Assembly (NCBI GenBank): GCA_031216915.1
Contig: CM062294.1
Coordinates: forward strand, 166,487,455-166,551,454
DNA: 64,000 nucleotides
Source: Pictodentalium vernedei
Lineage: Eukaryota > Mollusca > Scaphopoda > Dentaliida > Dentaliidae
Direction of reading: 5' to 3'
The position numbers were made by a program, and so were the translations under genes. The notes under the pieces are model-generated. The model did no database searches. It was not told the DNA's origin and saw only the letters and a program-made list of their open reading frames with translations. The stretch's first letter is position 1, and every line of letters begins with the position of its first letter. Below, one piece after another: positions 31,801 to 43,618 of the stretch.

Positions 31801-31846
31801 TAAGAAAAAACGAAATGAAAAAAACTTGGTGGCAGGCGTTGGGGTC

Positions 31847-31915
31847 GAACTTTTTCTGACAGTTGTTTCAGGTGGAAACTATTGAAGATTATATGAGTGT
31901 CCATCAACTTTTCAC
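31847..31915 (+). repeat. Polinton left terminal inverted repeat
   Basis: Starts CGAACTTTTTCTGACAGTTG and continues through GATTATATGAGTGTCCATCA. The complement of the right end reads AGAACTTTCTGTGACAGTTG then GATTATATGATTGTCTATCA. The AG start at the right end fits Polinton termini. Confidence 0.88.
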
Positions 31916-32357
31916 ATTTTGAAAAGAGTTTTTTCACAATATGAAATTTGATAGAGATGCATACAATATTAATCTAGTACTCACAGTAAAAACAGAAGTG
32001 ACTCTTGACTCTGTTTTACTGATGGGATATGTCGGAGGCGTTGATAAAAGGATTGTAGGACTAACCTGACAAAACGGTCACAGAAGTTTTAAAGAATAGC
32101 ACAAATTTATTTAAAGTTAATTCACTATATTGTTATGAACTGAACGTATGTACACCGAGATCTGAGTTTAACTATACATGAAAATAACTATTTAAATTGT
32201 ATATATCTATTAATGTTGTAGAGTTGGTTCGACATTATTCGCAGATATTTTTATTTTCTGTCAAATGAATTTTGTCTGTTCTGTCACGACGCATTCTTGA
32301 AATAATGTTTGTATAGTCTCTTCAAACATCTTGCAATGTTCAACACTGTAACATTTT
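31916..32357. other. Polinton left arm, no gene resolved
   Basis: AT-rich. Minus-strand frames here are short and unrecognised. A decayed gene such as the maturation protease could lie here, but nothing supports it. Confidence 0.4.
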
Positions 32358-33720
32358 TTAATAGTCAAATATCAACTCTCTAAAACTGTTGGTCTCTATC
32401 TCACTATCAAATTCTGCATAGAAGACATTGTTGATCACATCTTGAAGAACATGAGCAAACTGAAATTTATTGCGAAGATTACCAGATCTTATAGGATGAG
32501 CCAATGGCCCACAATTACAATGACCAGGTGTCAAATCAATTCCCCAAAGAGAATATCCTTTTTGCATAATCCTGCAAAGATAAATTAAATGATTGATTTT
32601 GTGCAAACAAGGCCATAACTTTGTACAATGATAACTATGAATTTAGAAAAAGTCCACCTTCGAAATTTGGTTCAAAGGGACGTGATTTAATGGAATGTCC
32701 ATCTGTTGTTACATCCAACTTATTCAAAATGAAATGCTGGAAATTAAATGGAGTTGTGCCAATATCTCCATTTATTTCTCTATTAGATACTAGACCAAGA
32801 ATAATTCGTTTTGGTATCTGTTTATGAAACAGATTATCTTCTATTTTTGAATGAAGACTGTTTCCAATTGTAATTTGTTTAATTTCTACATGCCTTATGG
32901 GCATTTTGTAACTTGAACGATCTATTTGTGTATTAAGAGCATTTGCAAATTTTGGAATTAAATCTATTGCTGGTATTTTAAAAATAGCTTTTTGAAACTC
33001 AATTTTCCCGTGTTCACCACCAAGCAGGCAAACTTTAGATGGAGTACGATGCAATTTAATTCTCATCTCAACTCCATTTGGTAAATATTTTTCTTGCACA
33101 AACAGATCTAAATGCAGTTTTCCTCTTATCTGTACAGAGTTACTAACACCAATTAATTTTGCACGTTCACTCAAACCTTTGTTAGATGAACTTTTTGCCA
33201 TTTCAGTGTGTGCACCAGGAGAATCTGGACACCGCATTTCATTTACAGCCAATTGTGTTTTTTCACATTCTTGAATAACCAAGGGAATTAAAAAAAATCC
33301 TCTATAAAGATAAAGGTCTGCATTGGTGGCAATAAGATTGCCATTCAATGTGACATCATTTTTGCTAAACATGCTACGAAAAAAATACTGTTGGGAGCAA
33401 TTTGCATATCTGGTGCCAAAACATCCCCATCTTGTTTTATAGTTTGAAACTGAACTTCAAGTGTAGATGCTGCAAGATCTAAACACTTTGGCTGTTTGTC
33501 TTGGAATTAAAAGTTCTATTGGTGAAGAACTGTTTAAAGATGCTATTGGAAATTGTTCAATATCACCAATATTTTCTATACCACTTGATGTTGGTAAAAC
33601 ATTATCTGGATCAAAACTATTTCCAAACTGTCTGCATAATCCGTGTAACATCATGATTTCAATCATATATATATCAAGTGGTCTTGAGAGGAGCTCTACA
33701 TGTCTTTCCTCTTTGTGAAA
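32358..33720 (-). pseudogene. Polinton major capsid protein (likely double jelly-roll)
   Basis: The 245-codon frame at 32635-33372 carries the core: KLIGVSNSVQIRGKLHLDLF, LPNGVEMRIKLHRTPSKVCL, IRHVEIKQITIG and QIPKRIILGLVSN. An upstream piece (33457-33666) gives the N-terminal strand region (LNSSSPIELLIPR), and a downstream piece (32358-32606) gives the C-terminal SLWGIDLTPGH and SGNLRNKFQFAH. This matches the Polinton protein often annotated F54H12.2-like, which I take as the major capsid protein. That assignment rests on family knowledge, not a structure match. At least two frameshifts. Confidence 0.82.
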
Positions 33721-33751
33721 TTTGCTTAGAATGACTTACTGCTTTTTGTTT

Positions 33752-33772
33752 TCGTCTTTTTATACCCAAGGC
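33752..33772 (-). promoter_or_regulatory. TATA box of the capsid gene
   Basis: The minus strand reads CCTTGGGTATAAAAAGACG about 35-40 nt upstream of the capsid coding region. The GGGTATAAAAAG core recurs upstream of the right-arm gene at 58741. Confidence 0.65.
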
Positions 33773-33962
33773 AGATGCTCCCATTGTTTTCAAAAGCTAG
33801 TTTCCATAAATGAATACAATTTCTATTGGTGCTTTACGTTTTCCTAAAAGTTATTTTACCACCTGTATACCATGATTCAAACCTTCGCCTTTTAAAGTTT
33901 GAAAAGTATTTTTGCTCTGGGTTTTACAAATGGTACAGCTGTCCTTTATGCTATACGAAAAA

Positions 33963-34726
33963 TAGAACCTAAGCCATACTCATACAGGCATCATTTTTAT
34001 AAATGTAATTTGTCTGCTCTCTAAATTGCAACTTTACTACAGTCTTACTACTGACAAACGGAATAAGTTTACCAGTGTTTCCATTTATATTTATACTAAT
34101 CTTATCAAAATAAGATTTTGATACATGTACGTAATGTACATTATCAAATTCTTTGTGAATGTGTTGACATTCTTTTTGTGATTCAAAGGGAATCACTTGT
34201 AAAATAGGTGCTTCAGTATCACCTAAAATGTATAATCTGCAATACCCAAATAAATAAAAGGTTGATTGAAATATCTGAATCTAGATTACATTTAAATTTT
34301 CACATCCAAGTTTTTGCAGCAAACTTTCTGACATTTCAGTACCAACTTTCCCAATACTATGTCCTACTATTTTTACATGGCCTTAGAGAAGTGAATATCC
34401 AACATGAAATGATACATCAAATGTTTTAAATATATCTCCAAGTTTTTCTTCAATTTCTGTTTGCATTGCATCTATGGCATGACTGCCATTTGCTTTGCAT
34501 AAGCACCCGGTAAAACATTTAATTCAACAAAAGCAATACCTTTGTGAATCGTATATTTCAGAGATGTTTTATTGATATGACTTGATATTTTGCTATCTGT
34601 CAGAATGATTTTAAAAACAGATCCTCCATCTGTAATATTTTTTGCCTCTGAAGGTAAAATTACTTCAACTAAACCTACTTCCCATTGTTCTTTATCAAGA
34701 TGTATGGGTTTAGAAAACAACATTGT
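33963..34726 (-). pseudogene. Polinton minor capsid / penton-like protein
   Basis: The start frame (34472-34723) reads LFSKPIHLDKEQWEVGLVEV, the typical N-terminus of the second Polinton capsid protein. The end frame (33969-34196) reads HVSKSYFDKISININGNTGK then LIPFVSSKTVVKLQFRE, its typical C-terminus. The middle is in another frame near 34210-34430. A single jelly-roll fold is expected from the family. It lies just upstream of the major capsid gene, the common order. Confidence 0.78.
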
Positions 34727-34756
34727 GTATTATTTGAAAACATATTCATAGAACTA

Positions 34757-35055
34757 TCACTCAGAAGTGTTACGTAAAACAATTTCATTGTTCTTATCTT
34801 GTGGTTCTTTCAAATATTTTACACCTGGACTTGGAAGAATATAGCCCACAGAACTACTTAATAACACTAACCACAATTCTTTAGCAGGTTTTGTAAATTC
34901 AAATGTGCAATGGCAGTAATTATAGTACCACAAATGATAATAATCTGTGTGAAATAAGTCACTTGGTATTTTTGCAACACGATTCCCCCAGATTTTAAAT
35001 TGTTGACTGTACTAACTTTGTACATCAACACCTGCGCTTTCGTGAAGTAATGACA
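34757..35055 (-). pseudogene. Small Polinton ORF of unknown function
   Basis: From an ATG at 35053-35055 the frame reads MSLLHESAGVDVQS, a stop, then FKIWGNRVAKIPSDLFHTDY and VGYILPSPGVKYLKE to a stop at 34757. Aromatic-rich and apparently conserved in character, but I do not recognise the family. Its TATA box overlaps the integrase stop codon. Confidence 0.5.
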
Positions 35056-35060
35056 TTTTT

Positions 35061-35074
35061 GTTTTTATACCAAA
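35061..35074 (-). promoter_or_regulatory. TATA box overlapping the integrase stop
   Basis: The minus strand reads TTTGGTATAAAAACA. The TAA at 35067-35065 that ends the integrase frame is part of this TATA box, and the next ATG follows at 35055. This is tight packing, as in DNA viruses. Confidence 0.55.
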
Positions 35075-36110
35075 TCAGTTTTGGGTATCCAACTATCGAA
35101 TTACTTTGGATATCCATCCCATTGTACTTTAAGTTCTTTAATAATGTTCTTCCCCACACGTCTTGACTGTCTATTACGAACTGATTCCCTAATATATTTT
35201 TTATCATCTTTTATATTTTGAATTTCGGGAGGACAAAATGTGCCCTGCATTTTTTCCCCATCTTCAAGTTTGTAAGTTGGTGGTATTGTACGTTTTACAT
35301 GTGTAATTTTACATAATTCTTTTGTCGAATTTGGTAAATACTTTTTTTCAAATATACGTTTGTTTTTTGTTTTTCTTTTGAGTTTGTTGTCCATACAAAT
35401 GTTGAGAAACTTCTACTTCATTTTCTGAAGATTCAGAAGCCAGAGTTCTGTGAGTCATCCGATGGAAACTATGATTATAACTATCCACTATGTTTTGTAA
35501 CACATCAATATACTTTAATGTTTGCTTATGTGTGAAATATTTCACATATGTGTTTTCAATGTATGTTGCAATCGTCCTACAATTCTTGCTTTTGTTTCCA
35601 GACTTTCTGTTGTGAAAAAATGAATATTTTCTCTCTTCAGAAATTTCTGAACCACCTTATTTTTAAATTCAGAACCTTTATGAGATTGTAATGATAATGG
35701 TTTACGGTCAGATGTTTTCAAAATAGTTTGAAATGATTTTGTTAATGTCTCTCCAGATTTATTGCAGATAGCTAAAACATTCATATTTTGAAAATACATC
35801 AATGACACAAACTAAATAATGAAATTGATTATTGTAAGATTGTAAACTCTGTAAGTCTGCTTCATCATTTTGCCATTGATGATCAATACCACCTACTGTA
35901 GTTTTACGTCTTGGAATTTTTTTACAGATAGGTTTATGTAAAGTGTATGTTCTTCAACCAATCTTTTACTTGATCAAGTGTAATACATTTATCCTTTTGA
36001 TCTGCTGCCTTCTACAATTGTTGACCACTGGCATAACAAACAGGATGCTTTGTATTGTAATACTATTCACTTTATAAATCATTCAACAGGCTTCCCATTT
36101 ATCAGACATT
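35065..36110 (-). pseudogene. Polinton retroviral-like integrase with chromo-like C-terminus
   Basis: Pieces in order: YYNTKHPVCYAS near 36050, ITLDQVKDWLKN, TTVGGIDHQWQNDEADLQSL with the first catalytic aspartate, VCVIDVFSKYECF, then 35542-35808 with KSGETLTKSFQTILKTSDRK and LSLQSHKGSEFKNK. Next come KYFTHKQTLKYIDVLQNIVD and the C-terminal VQWDGYPK-stop-FDSWIPKTDLV chromo-like end. The second catalytic aspartate (family TDKGSEF) is His here, and the glutamate (family IVERF) is Gly (RIVGRLQ). Together with frameshifts this means it cannot integrate DNA. It once joined element ends to target DNA. Confidence 0.88.
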
Positions 36111-36272
36111 TTATGCTTAGATAATTTACGTTTTTGTAAAGATTTTGTTGTATCTTTAGTCCACTATTTTTTCTTACTTTCACATATTGATAAAGGAGAC
36201 TCTCGCCGCTGTCTTCACGGGAACTCTGATATTTACTGCTAGGTTTGTGAGTGTGTTTCTATGCATCCATGA

Positions 36273-36825
36273 CTAACGTTCACGATTTCTTACAAAATCT
36301 TGTGGTATATTTATATCGTTTAATCCACGACTGAATATTTCCCATCCTCTTGGTTTGAAACCTTTTTGATGTCTAAGAACATCATTAACTAAATCAATAA
36401 TGTTTGAACCTTGTATGGCTTCTCCATCATAACTTAATATGCCTTGATCATCCCAGCTCATTTTTGGATGAGTTGATAAAGCAGACAATAATGACATTGC
36501 TTTACATCTCGTAGTAATAGGATCACTTTCTATAATTCGATATCGTAAAGATAATGATTTTTTTTCTTCTGAATCAGGTGTGACCAGTGAAGTTTGTAGT
36601 GCTTTCTTATATAACATTTGAAATGTCTGCAATGTTTCCCCATACTTGAGTTTTTTCTCACTTTCTAATAACTGAATTGTCTAACACGGATGATAAATTA
36701 TTCTAAAGTTGTGCAGTGTTTGTAACTTGTGAGCTAGGTGGTAATCTAGGACGTTGAGCTTTCTCATTTCTAAACTGTTGCATATCTTTTAATAATTGAT
36801 AAGGTACAATAGCCATTGTCTTCAT
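36273..36825 (-). pseudogene. Conserved Polinton protein of unknown function
   Basis: An ATG at 36823-36825 opens MKTMAIVPYQLLKDMQQFRN. After a frameshift the 36273-36632 frame continues with a Ser/Lys-rich middle and the C-terminal block MSWDDQGILSYDGEAIQGSN, IIDLVNDVLRHQKGFKPRGW and GLNDINIPQDFV. I recall the same C-terminal block in other Polintons beside the integrase, but know no function. Confidence 0.68.
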
Positions 36826-37325
36826 ATTTTACTGAGTAATTTATTTCCAAGATGTTTTTAAATTTTTCAAGTCCAACCACTGGAGCAAGTAATCAGAAAA
36901 AAACACCTTTTTGATTTCATATTTGTTTTTTCGTTTTAACAGAAATTGATTTACTTACAAGTGTTCTTAGTTATTTATGCTTTGGATGCAGTTTCTGTTT
37001 CTGGCAAGGTGTTAGATGTACATTGCCTTTTAAAATGTTATTATAACATTCTGACAAACAATTAATTAATTCTTAAGGTGCATTTCTTATTAAGCATTTC
37101 TTATTACTAATAACATACCACCACATTTTGTCACTAAAGGATTTTTTGTTTCTTATTTTGTCTCACCATCTTTCTCTATCAGTGTCTATGGATGAAATGA
37201 AACAAATAAAATGTATTGCTATTTATATATGTGCGAAGAGAGCACTTTATTATTAAAACATTTTCATTTAAAGTAAGATCTTATTCCATGAGTAGGTTGG
37301 GGAGAATTTAAAGCTGTAAAACGTG
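36826..37325. other. Polinton interior, no gene resolved
   Basis: AT-rich with no frame above noise. Confidence 0.4.
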
Positions 37326-37553
37326 TCATTGTGGGAATCTTTTCTTTTCATGGTACACACTCTGTACTTGTACAGAATACATTGGTTCATGATTTGCATT
37401 TTTTGCACTATCTTTTGTTATTGACACTACACATGTTAACTTAAGTGGTGATACTTTTCTTTGTTTTTGAAGATTTTTCTCAAGTAATGCTTTTGTTTTT
37501 GTATGCTTGGTAGTTGAAAAAATATGAGATGTGATTTCCAAATTTGTGTACAT
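37326..37553 (-). pseudogene. Unrecognised Polinton frame
   Basis: A 75-codon Lys/Thr-rich frame with no recognisable motif. Its position directly downstream of the ATPase remnant suggests either the tail of that gene or a separate small gene. Confidence 0.35.
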
Positions 37554-37559
37554 GCATTT

Positions 37560-37985
37560 AGGCCCTACCTTTCATTGATGTTTATCTCTTTATAACTTAA
37601 TGAATTATTTGATGTTTTTTAGGAGACTTTCTTTTCTTATGTGTTTTCTTCTGGAATGCTGATTGATGGTTTCTAGTTGTTTTATAACCATCCCATCTAA
37701 CTAAAATACAACTAATAACACCACCAAAAAAAAAAAAACCACCACCACCATAACGTCAAATTCACCATCGGGAATTATTTCAATGAGTTTGATATTTCAC
37801 TTTCTTTAGTAAGTATGTCTTTTGCCATTCTTTATAACACCAAGTGATTTTTTGAGATTCTGTTTGAAATAAATTATGCTTCATATCATTCATTTTTTAA
37901 CAAATTCTGCTTTCCCTAAACCACTAGGTACTGAGATGAAAATATTACAGGGATGCTGAAACAATAAACATTCGTTTGATGCCAT
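37560..37985 (-). pseudogene. Packaging ATPase (FtsK/HerA-type), N-terminal remnant
   Basis: From an ATG at 37983-37985 the minus frame reads MASNECLLFQHPCNIFISVP then SGLGKAEFVKK. This is a Walker A region (P-S-G-x-G-K) with its following Thr/Ser replaced by Ala. ITWCYKEWQKTY follows, the YxEWQ block seen in Polinton ATPases. After that the frame decays, including a (GGT)n / T13 patch at 37726-37750. The family pumps the genome into capsids. Confidence 0.65.
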
Positions 37986-38138
37986 AGTTGTTTTTTTGAG
38001 AGAAGAAATATATCACTAACTTTATACTATTTTCTTCCATGGTTTCCTCATATTACTATGAGGCAATTTTCCATAAAGGTGCTTTTAACTCAAATATGGT
38101 TTCTGAAAAATCTATTTTTGATCAATTTGTGGTACACA

Positions 38139-38540
38139 TTATTTATATAAATAATCTAGGATTTGTTCATCATAAATAATAAGATCCCACATAACTCTTG
38201 TCCAAGTATTTTGTAAATTGTCTTTTAAAAAGCATTCATCATGATAAATTCATTACCCCTCATATTTATTTACACTTATCTATTCTTGTTTCGTTTAATT
38301 ATATTTACACCTTTAACATGTATGGACCTGTCTCATAATTATTTACACTTCTCTATTCTTGTTTCCTTTAATTCTATTTATAACTTAAATCCATATGGAC
38401 TTGCATCAAATTTATTTACCACGTAACGTTTTGTGTATAAAGATTGAAATGTTTTAGGTTTTTTCACTTGTGACTTATCTGTTTTTATTACATTTAATTC
38501 TACAGAACGTTCAAGGTGAGTTGTAACAAAAACACCCGTC
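38139..38540 (-). pseudogene. Unrecognised Polinton gene next to the insertion
   Basis: Minus-strand pieces read TDKSQVKKPKTFQSLYTKRY, VNKFDASPYGFKL and, after stops, AFLKDNLQNTWTRVMWDLII ending DYLYK-stop at 38139. Codon-like sequence without a family match. Its upstream end is cut by the 8-kb insertion block, so part may be missing. Confidence 0.4.
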
Positions 38541-38544
38541 ACTG

Positions 38545-40777
38545 TGGAGGTGACATAAAGTGTAGAGGATTAAAACCCACGGTTGACCCACTTGACTTAT
38601 TTACTGACCACTGCGACTACAAGTGTTGGGGATTAACGAGAATTAATTAGCAGTGCAACCGATATGCAATCGCAAGTACTGTGCCGTCAGTGCCGAGTGA
38701 CTCCACCGCAATGACCAGTGATTGAGATTACAGAACACAGAAAATATCAATACATTAATCCCTCGAGACCAGTACTTGCGACAATTTCAGGGTGAAACGT
38801 AAAAGTAAAAACTATTCATTTTTAGTGTTGATCTGACTGCAAACAAAACGTAATTCTATCGCGGAGAACGGAGATTTTTTGTCTTTTGTGGTGAATAGAC
38901 TAATAATATTATCTGTTCAAACTTCGCAACTGGGTCAAATGAAACAATATTTAAACTCGCCCCATAAAAAGAGAAATTCCTGAAATATTCGTTATTTTTT
39001 TAATACAAGAGAAACATGTTTTCTTTTTCAAACAAATAAAGTTTGTTGATCGAATAATAGTTCTGACTAAGCAAAACTCCGACAACTCGACTATGGTTCC
39101 TGCTCAGAGATGACCATGTGCGACCGGCCTAGACGCACCACACAACTCTCCATTTCATGACTGGCATCCTTTACTAAATATTATCCCATTGTGTGAATGC
39201 TTATGGAACAAAACCAACGGCCACAACGCTGAAAATGTGTACTGTTGTGGGGTCGTTTGGTGAGGAAGTACAATTTTCGAAAATTCCATATTTGTGTGTT
39301 CGAAGACAACGTGATCCGTCCCATGCTGCTAAAGACAGGTGAAGTTCCTTTCATCAAAAACTGCCCCCCCCCTTTTTTTTCCCCTCGATTGCTTTGTCCA
39401 TCATTCTAGCGGTGTAACTCTATTAAATGAATGTCCACGTCCCATAACTGTCCACATCCTATGAATGAATGAATGAATGAATGAATGAATGAATGAATGA
39501 ATGAATGAATGAAACCAAACAATTCAGGACCAGGGTTTTTTCTATGTCGGCTTATGGGGTGAAAATTCAATTGTTTTGCCATCAAAATGTCATTTTAGCA
39601 TCATATTTCAAATTTGCAAGTTCATCAATAAGTAACCAGTGACCTACTGTTATAGCTTTTGGCCGCACAATTCTGGAAGTGATAACTTTATTACATCAGA
39701 TTGCTTTTAATAAATGGACTTCAAAATTACAACCATTGGTCATTTGCGACCCCTTCTAAAAATAGTTATAAAAGTTATTAAAGTTGGAAACGGGCTCATG
39801 AGTTGCAGCTAGTATTCAAATACGACGGAGGGGGTGGGGGGGGGGGGGGCTTATCCAAAAATCCTAGACAGTTGGGGCAAGCACGTGGCCCTCAAAGTTT
39901 CGAGTCCCTCTCCCCACCTCTGCTTTTGTTGTATTCAAAAAATACTTGCATGTACTCACTTGACAGGAGAAAAGAATATAACATACACAAAAGGGTGCAA
40001 AGGTGAATTTTTGATGCCATGCATAAAGTTTTCTTGTTAGTTTTTTTCCCTAATTTGACTCCAACCATAAACGTTTTAAGCAATGCACAGCCAAGTTGGT
40101 AAGGTTTTGCTTTCGTAGCCAAGTTGGTGAGGTTTTGCTTTCGTAGTATTCCAGGATGGGGAGGGGTATCAAAGGAAAACGTGGCCTGAAAGACCTATTT
40201 TAATTTTTGGGGTTCCAAGTCTCGTGTGGGGGGACAAAAACAATAAATTAAAATACGAAATTTCGGTGCATGTTTGAGCTAGGGTTATGATATGTGGTGG
40301 TCTGGCTTGTCAATCGGCATGTCATTATTGAAAAAATAAAAAAAATATTATTTTCTGTTGATTTTATTCACATATGGTTATAATTATGATTGCTGAATTA
40401 ATAAAAAGTAATTGAAAATGTTGATTTGTCTCTTCTTTTTTCTCAAGCTTGTCATGTGCAGAGGTGTTAAAACAGATGTTGGTTTGAAGAACAACTCTGT
40501 GTTTTGTCGCGCCACTCTAATGTTATTTCACACCTTGTGCAAGTGGTAGTTTAATCTACTATATTTAATTTATCACTTCAATCCCGACATCTGTAATGTA
40601 GTAGTAGTAGTAGAATATTTTATTTAAGTGTCACATTTCAATACACATACATAATATACATGGAGTATTTAGAAAATATTTATATGAAATCCAGCCTACG
40701 AAGGCTTATGAGACACATTTTCATCAGAGGTAGGTCATTTTTACAGTAGTTCCTGAAAAAAACCCAAAACAATGTGC
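38545..40777. other. Start of the 8-kb block inside the Polinton
   Basis: Holds a (GAAT)n microsatellite at 39459-39512, poly(G) at 39836-39849, a C10 run at 39364-39373 and a 31-bp tandem doublet (AGCCAAGTTGGTRAGGTTTT) at about 40088-40147. A (GTA)n run lies at about 40600. No gene is seen. Confidence 0.5.
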
Positions 40778-41040
40778 AATAGTCTAGTGGCTTAGGCGCT
40801 GAACTCCTGATTGCCAGGCGGTGTTGCCGAGGGTTCGAGTTCGAATCTCGGCGGGGGATCAGAAACGAACATTCAAAATTCCTCCAAAACATGATTGTGT
40901 CATTTGAAAAACACAAACAAGCCCGTGCCAGTCTTCTTCAGTCAGTTTTCTTCTGATGCCACCTACAGCAGTTTCGTCGTACCATAGCCCGCGCGTTCCA
41001 CACTATCATGCTGCTACCGAAAGGAAGATGAACCAAGTAA
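40778..41040 (+). mobile_element. tRNA-derived SINE (family 2), single copy
   Basis: The tRNA-like head has TAGTCTAGTGGCTTAGGCGC (A box) and GGTTCGAGTTCGAATCTCGG (B box, partly duplicated). The body CAAAACATGATTGTGTCATT and end GAAAGGAAGATGAACCAAGT match the units of the array at 44.4-45.7 kb. It lies directly before the LINE at 41037. Confidence 0.8.
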
Positions 41041-43054
41041 GTAACTTGCTTAATACAAATTTTCTGAAAAATAGCGAAATCCACGACGAAGGACATGACT
41101 TGCCTGTGTTCCGTTCCAAGAGCCCAGAAATTCTTTCCGACATTAATGTTACGGAAGCAGACACCTACGAGATACTGAGCGCGCTAGAAATAAATAAAGC
41201 AGTCGGCCATGACGGCATCAGTAATCGAATGCTGAAAGAGACACGACAAAATTATGTAAGCCACTCCTATTATTATTCCAGCAGTCACTTACTTCTCACA
41301 CGTATCCATCAGACTGGAAGCTGGCGACAGTTATACCAATCTTCAAGAAAGGCACCCACTTACGACCCTAACAACTATAGGCCCGCTCCTCTTCTTAGTT
41401 GTGTGAGTAAAGTCATGGAAAAGGTTGTTTTCAAGAAAGTATTCGACCACTTCCACAACAATAATCTGTTCTTTAAATCCCAATCTGGTTTCCTACCGAA
41501 ACACAGTACTGTATTCCAGCTACTAGAAATCTACCACAACTTATGTTTAGCCTATGACAACCGTCTCTTCTCACTAGAGGTTTTTTTGTGACATATCAAA
41601 ATCATTTGATAGGGTCTGGCATAAGGGGCTTATTTTTAAATTGAGGCATCATGGTATTACAGGATCCATCCTGGAATGGTTCGAAAGCTATCTGAAAAAA
41701 CGTCAACTACGAGAATAATAAATTCTGCTTTTTCTGACTATCGACCCGTTAAGTGTGGAGTACCGCAGGGATCACTGCTGGGACCGCTACTCTTTTTGAT
41801 TTACATCAATGACATTTCTGAATATATGTCCTCTGCAGGTTCGTGTAGGCTATTCGCAGATGACACATGTATAACAAAAAGCAATTCTGACCTTGATCAG
41901 CTCAGTATAGATATTAATTAATCTTGAACTTAATGTTGTATTAGAATGGGCTCAGCAGTGGCTCGTAAATTTTAACCCGTCAAAAACAAGGTTATGCTCT
42001 TTACCAAGAAAGCAGTAGCCGTGAGTCCAGGTGTGAGATTTGGGGGGGGGGGGGGGGGGCACTTCTGGATCTCACAACTGAACATACACACCTCGGATTA
42101 ACATTACAAGCTGACTTGAACTGGAATACACATATTTCCAACATATGCAAGAAAGCTAACTCTAGGCTTTCCCAGTTGAGAAGACTTAAATTTACTCTGA
42201 GCAGAAAAACTCTTGAAATAATGTACAAATCTTTATTTTATACTTCCAATAATAGAGTACGCAGGCGTAGTATGGGCCGGAGCCCCCGATTACTTACTTT
42301 CTAGACTAGATAGAATACACACGGAAGCCGGGGGATAATAACTGGACTCGCTAGGTCGGTACCGTCTTCGAGAGTATTTTTCGAACTCGGCTGGGAAACC
42401 CTAGAACAACGACGAAAATTGCATAAGATGGTGACCTTCTTCAAAATTATCCATGGGGATGCCCCAAAATACCTCCTTGAACTATTGCGCCAGTCATTCC
42501 AGGACTACTCGCCATATAACACACGTGCTCGTTCGAATTTCAAAATTCCTCTGATGCACACTGAATTATTGAAAAATTCTTTCATCCCATCTTGTATCTC
42601 AGAGTGGAACTCACTTCCTATGGATATAAAGAACCTGGAATCTTTAAGTGAATTTACAAAGTATTTCAAAAGCGAGGTATGTAGGCCACCATCGTATTTT
42701 GGAATCTGCTCAAGAAAGATGAATATACTGCATTGCAGACTACGTAATGCATGCAGTGATTTAAATTTTGGCAAATTTCAAAATTATATCCACGACACAC
42801 CAAACTGCTCATGTGGCAACGGCCTGGAAGACGCATCACACTACTTTTTTGTTTGCCCAAGGTATACCAATGAAAGATTAATACTACAACAGGACCTGGC
42901 CAACATCACAATTAATTCTGTTACGGATATCCTCTACGGTATCCCTAACATGTCACCATCTGCAAATGACCATCTATTTCGAGTAATACAAAAGTATATC
43001 AAAGCAACCAATCGATTCAATACCTTTGAGAATATTCATTCAGGAGGTAGTTAG
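40956..43054 (+). pseudogene. LINE RT with C-terminal zinc motif
   Basis: RT motifs: LEINKAVGHDGISNRMLKE, NNYRPAPLLSCVSKVMEK, SQSGFLPKHSTV, SFDRVWHKGL near 41610 in a shifted frame, KCGVPQGSLLGPLLFLIYIN and the catalytic RLFADDTCI near 41850. An 18-nt G run (42042-42059) sits between VSPGVRF and the LTTEHTHLGLTLQADLNW block. The 42419-43054 frame carries the WNSLP block and CSCGNGLEDASHYFFVCPRY. The first ~80 bp of the opening frame are SINE sequence read through. Frameshifts near 41590, 41940 and 42300. Confidence 0.85.
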
Positions 43055-43070
43055 ATCTATGTTTCCAGGC
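41037..43070 (+). mobile_element. Jockey/CR1-group LINE, 5' truncated
   Basis: Begins within ORF2 before the RT and runs to just past the C-terminal zinc motif. It has lost the endonuclease. It lies in the block that splits the Polinton between polB and the ATPase. Confidence 0.85.
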
Positions 43071-43183
43071 CCCCGAAAAATAATGTAGTGCTGGTCTACT
43101 ATGGTGGACAGTGCCGCATCATTGGAAAAAATGCTCTGGTAGCCATTTGGTGGTGTGCAGGTCGTTTATAGTGATTGGCATGA

Positions 43184-43360
43184 TTAACCCTTTGCCGGAA
43201 GTAGTGGTCTAAATCTGCCAGCGCTATTCACAAAATCACTAATTTCTTCTCTTTTTAACCTCAAAATATGACTTGCGTCTCCTAATTGGAGCGAGCTCGT
43301 TCAGCTCGTTCCAATGAGGAATCATGAGCTGTGTGTTTGGTACAGAGGGTGAAAAATGGA
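43184..43360. mobile_element. MITE family 1, partial copy
   Basis: Begins TTAACCCTTTGCCGGAAG and includes GCTATTCACAAAATCACTAA and the core GAGCTCGTTCAGCTCGTTCC. The right border is not preserved. Same family as 7141-7392. Confidence 0.75.
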
Positions 43361-43618
43361 TAGTTATTCGAGAGGTTTAGTTACAAATTCCCTCTGCCTT
43401 TCTTGATGGGTAAGGTGTTAACTACGATTGGAGGATCTTGACTTACCCGTACCGTGTTTTTGAAATAGCTACACACGTTGGAACTGATCATATATATTAG
43501 TGTCACGTATATACTATTGTCACGTGAGAACCATGAGGTTCTGTCTTCCAGTGGAAGAGAGAGCATTGTGGTTGTCAGATGACGATATATCGTTAGAGGT
43601 AGCTTACCTACTTTATAT

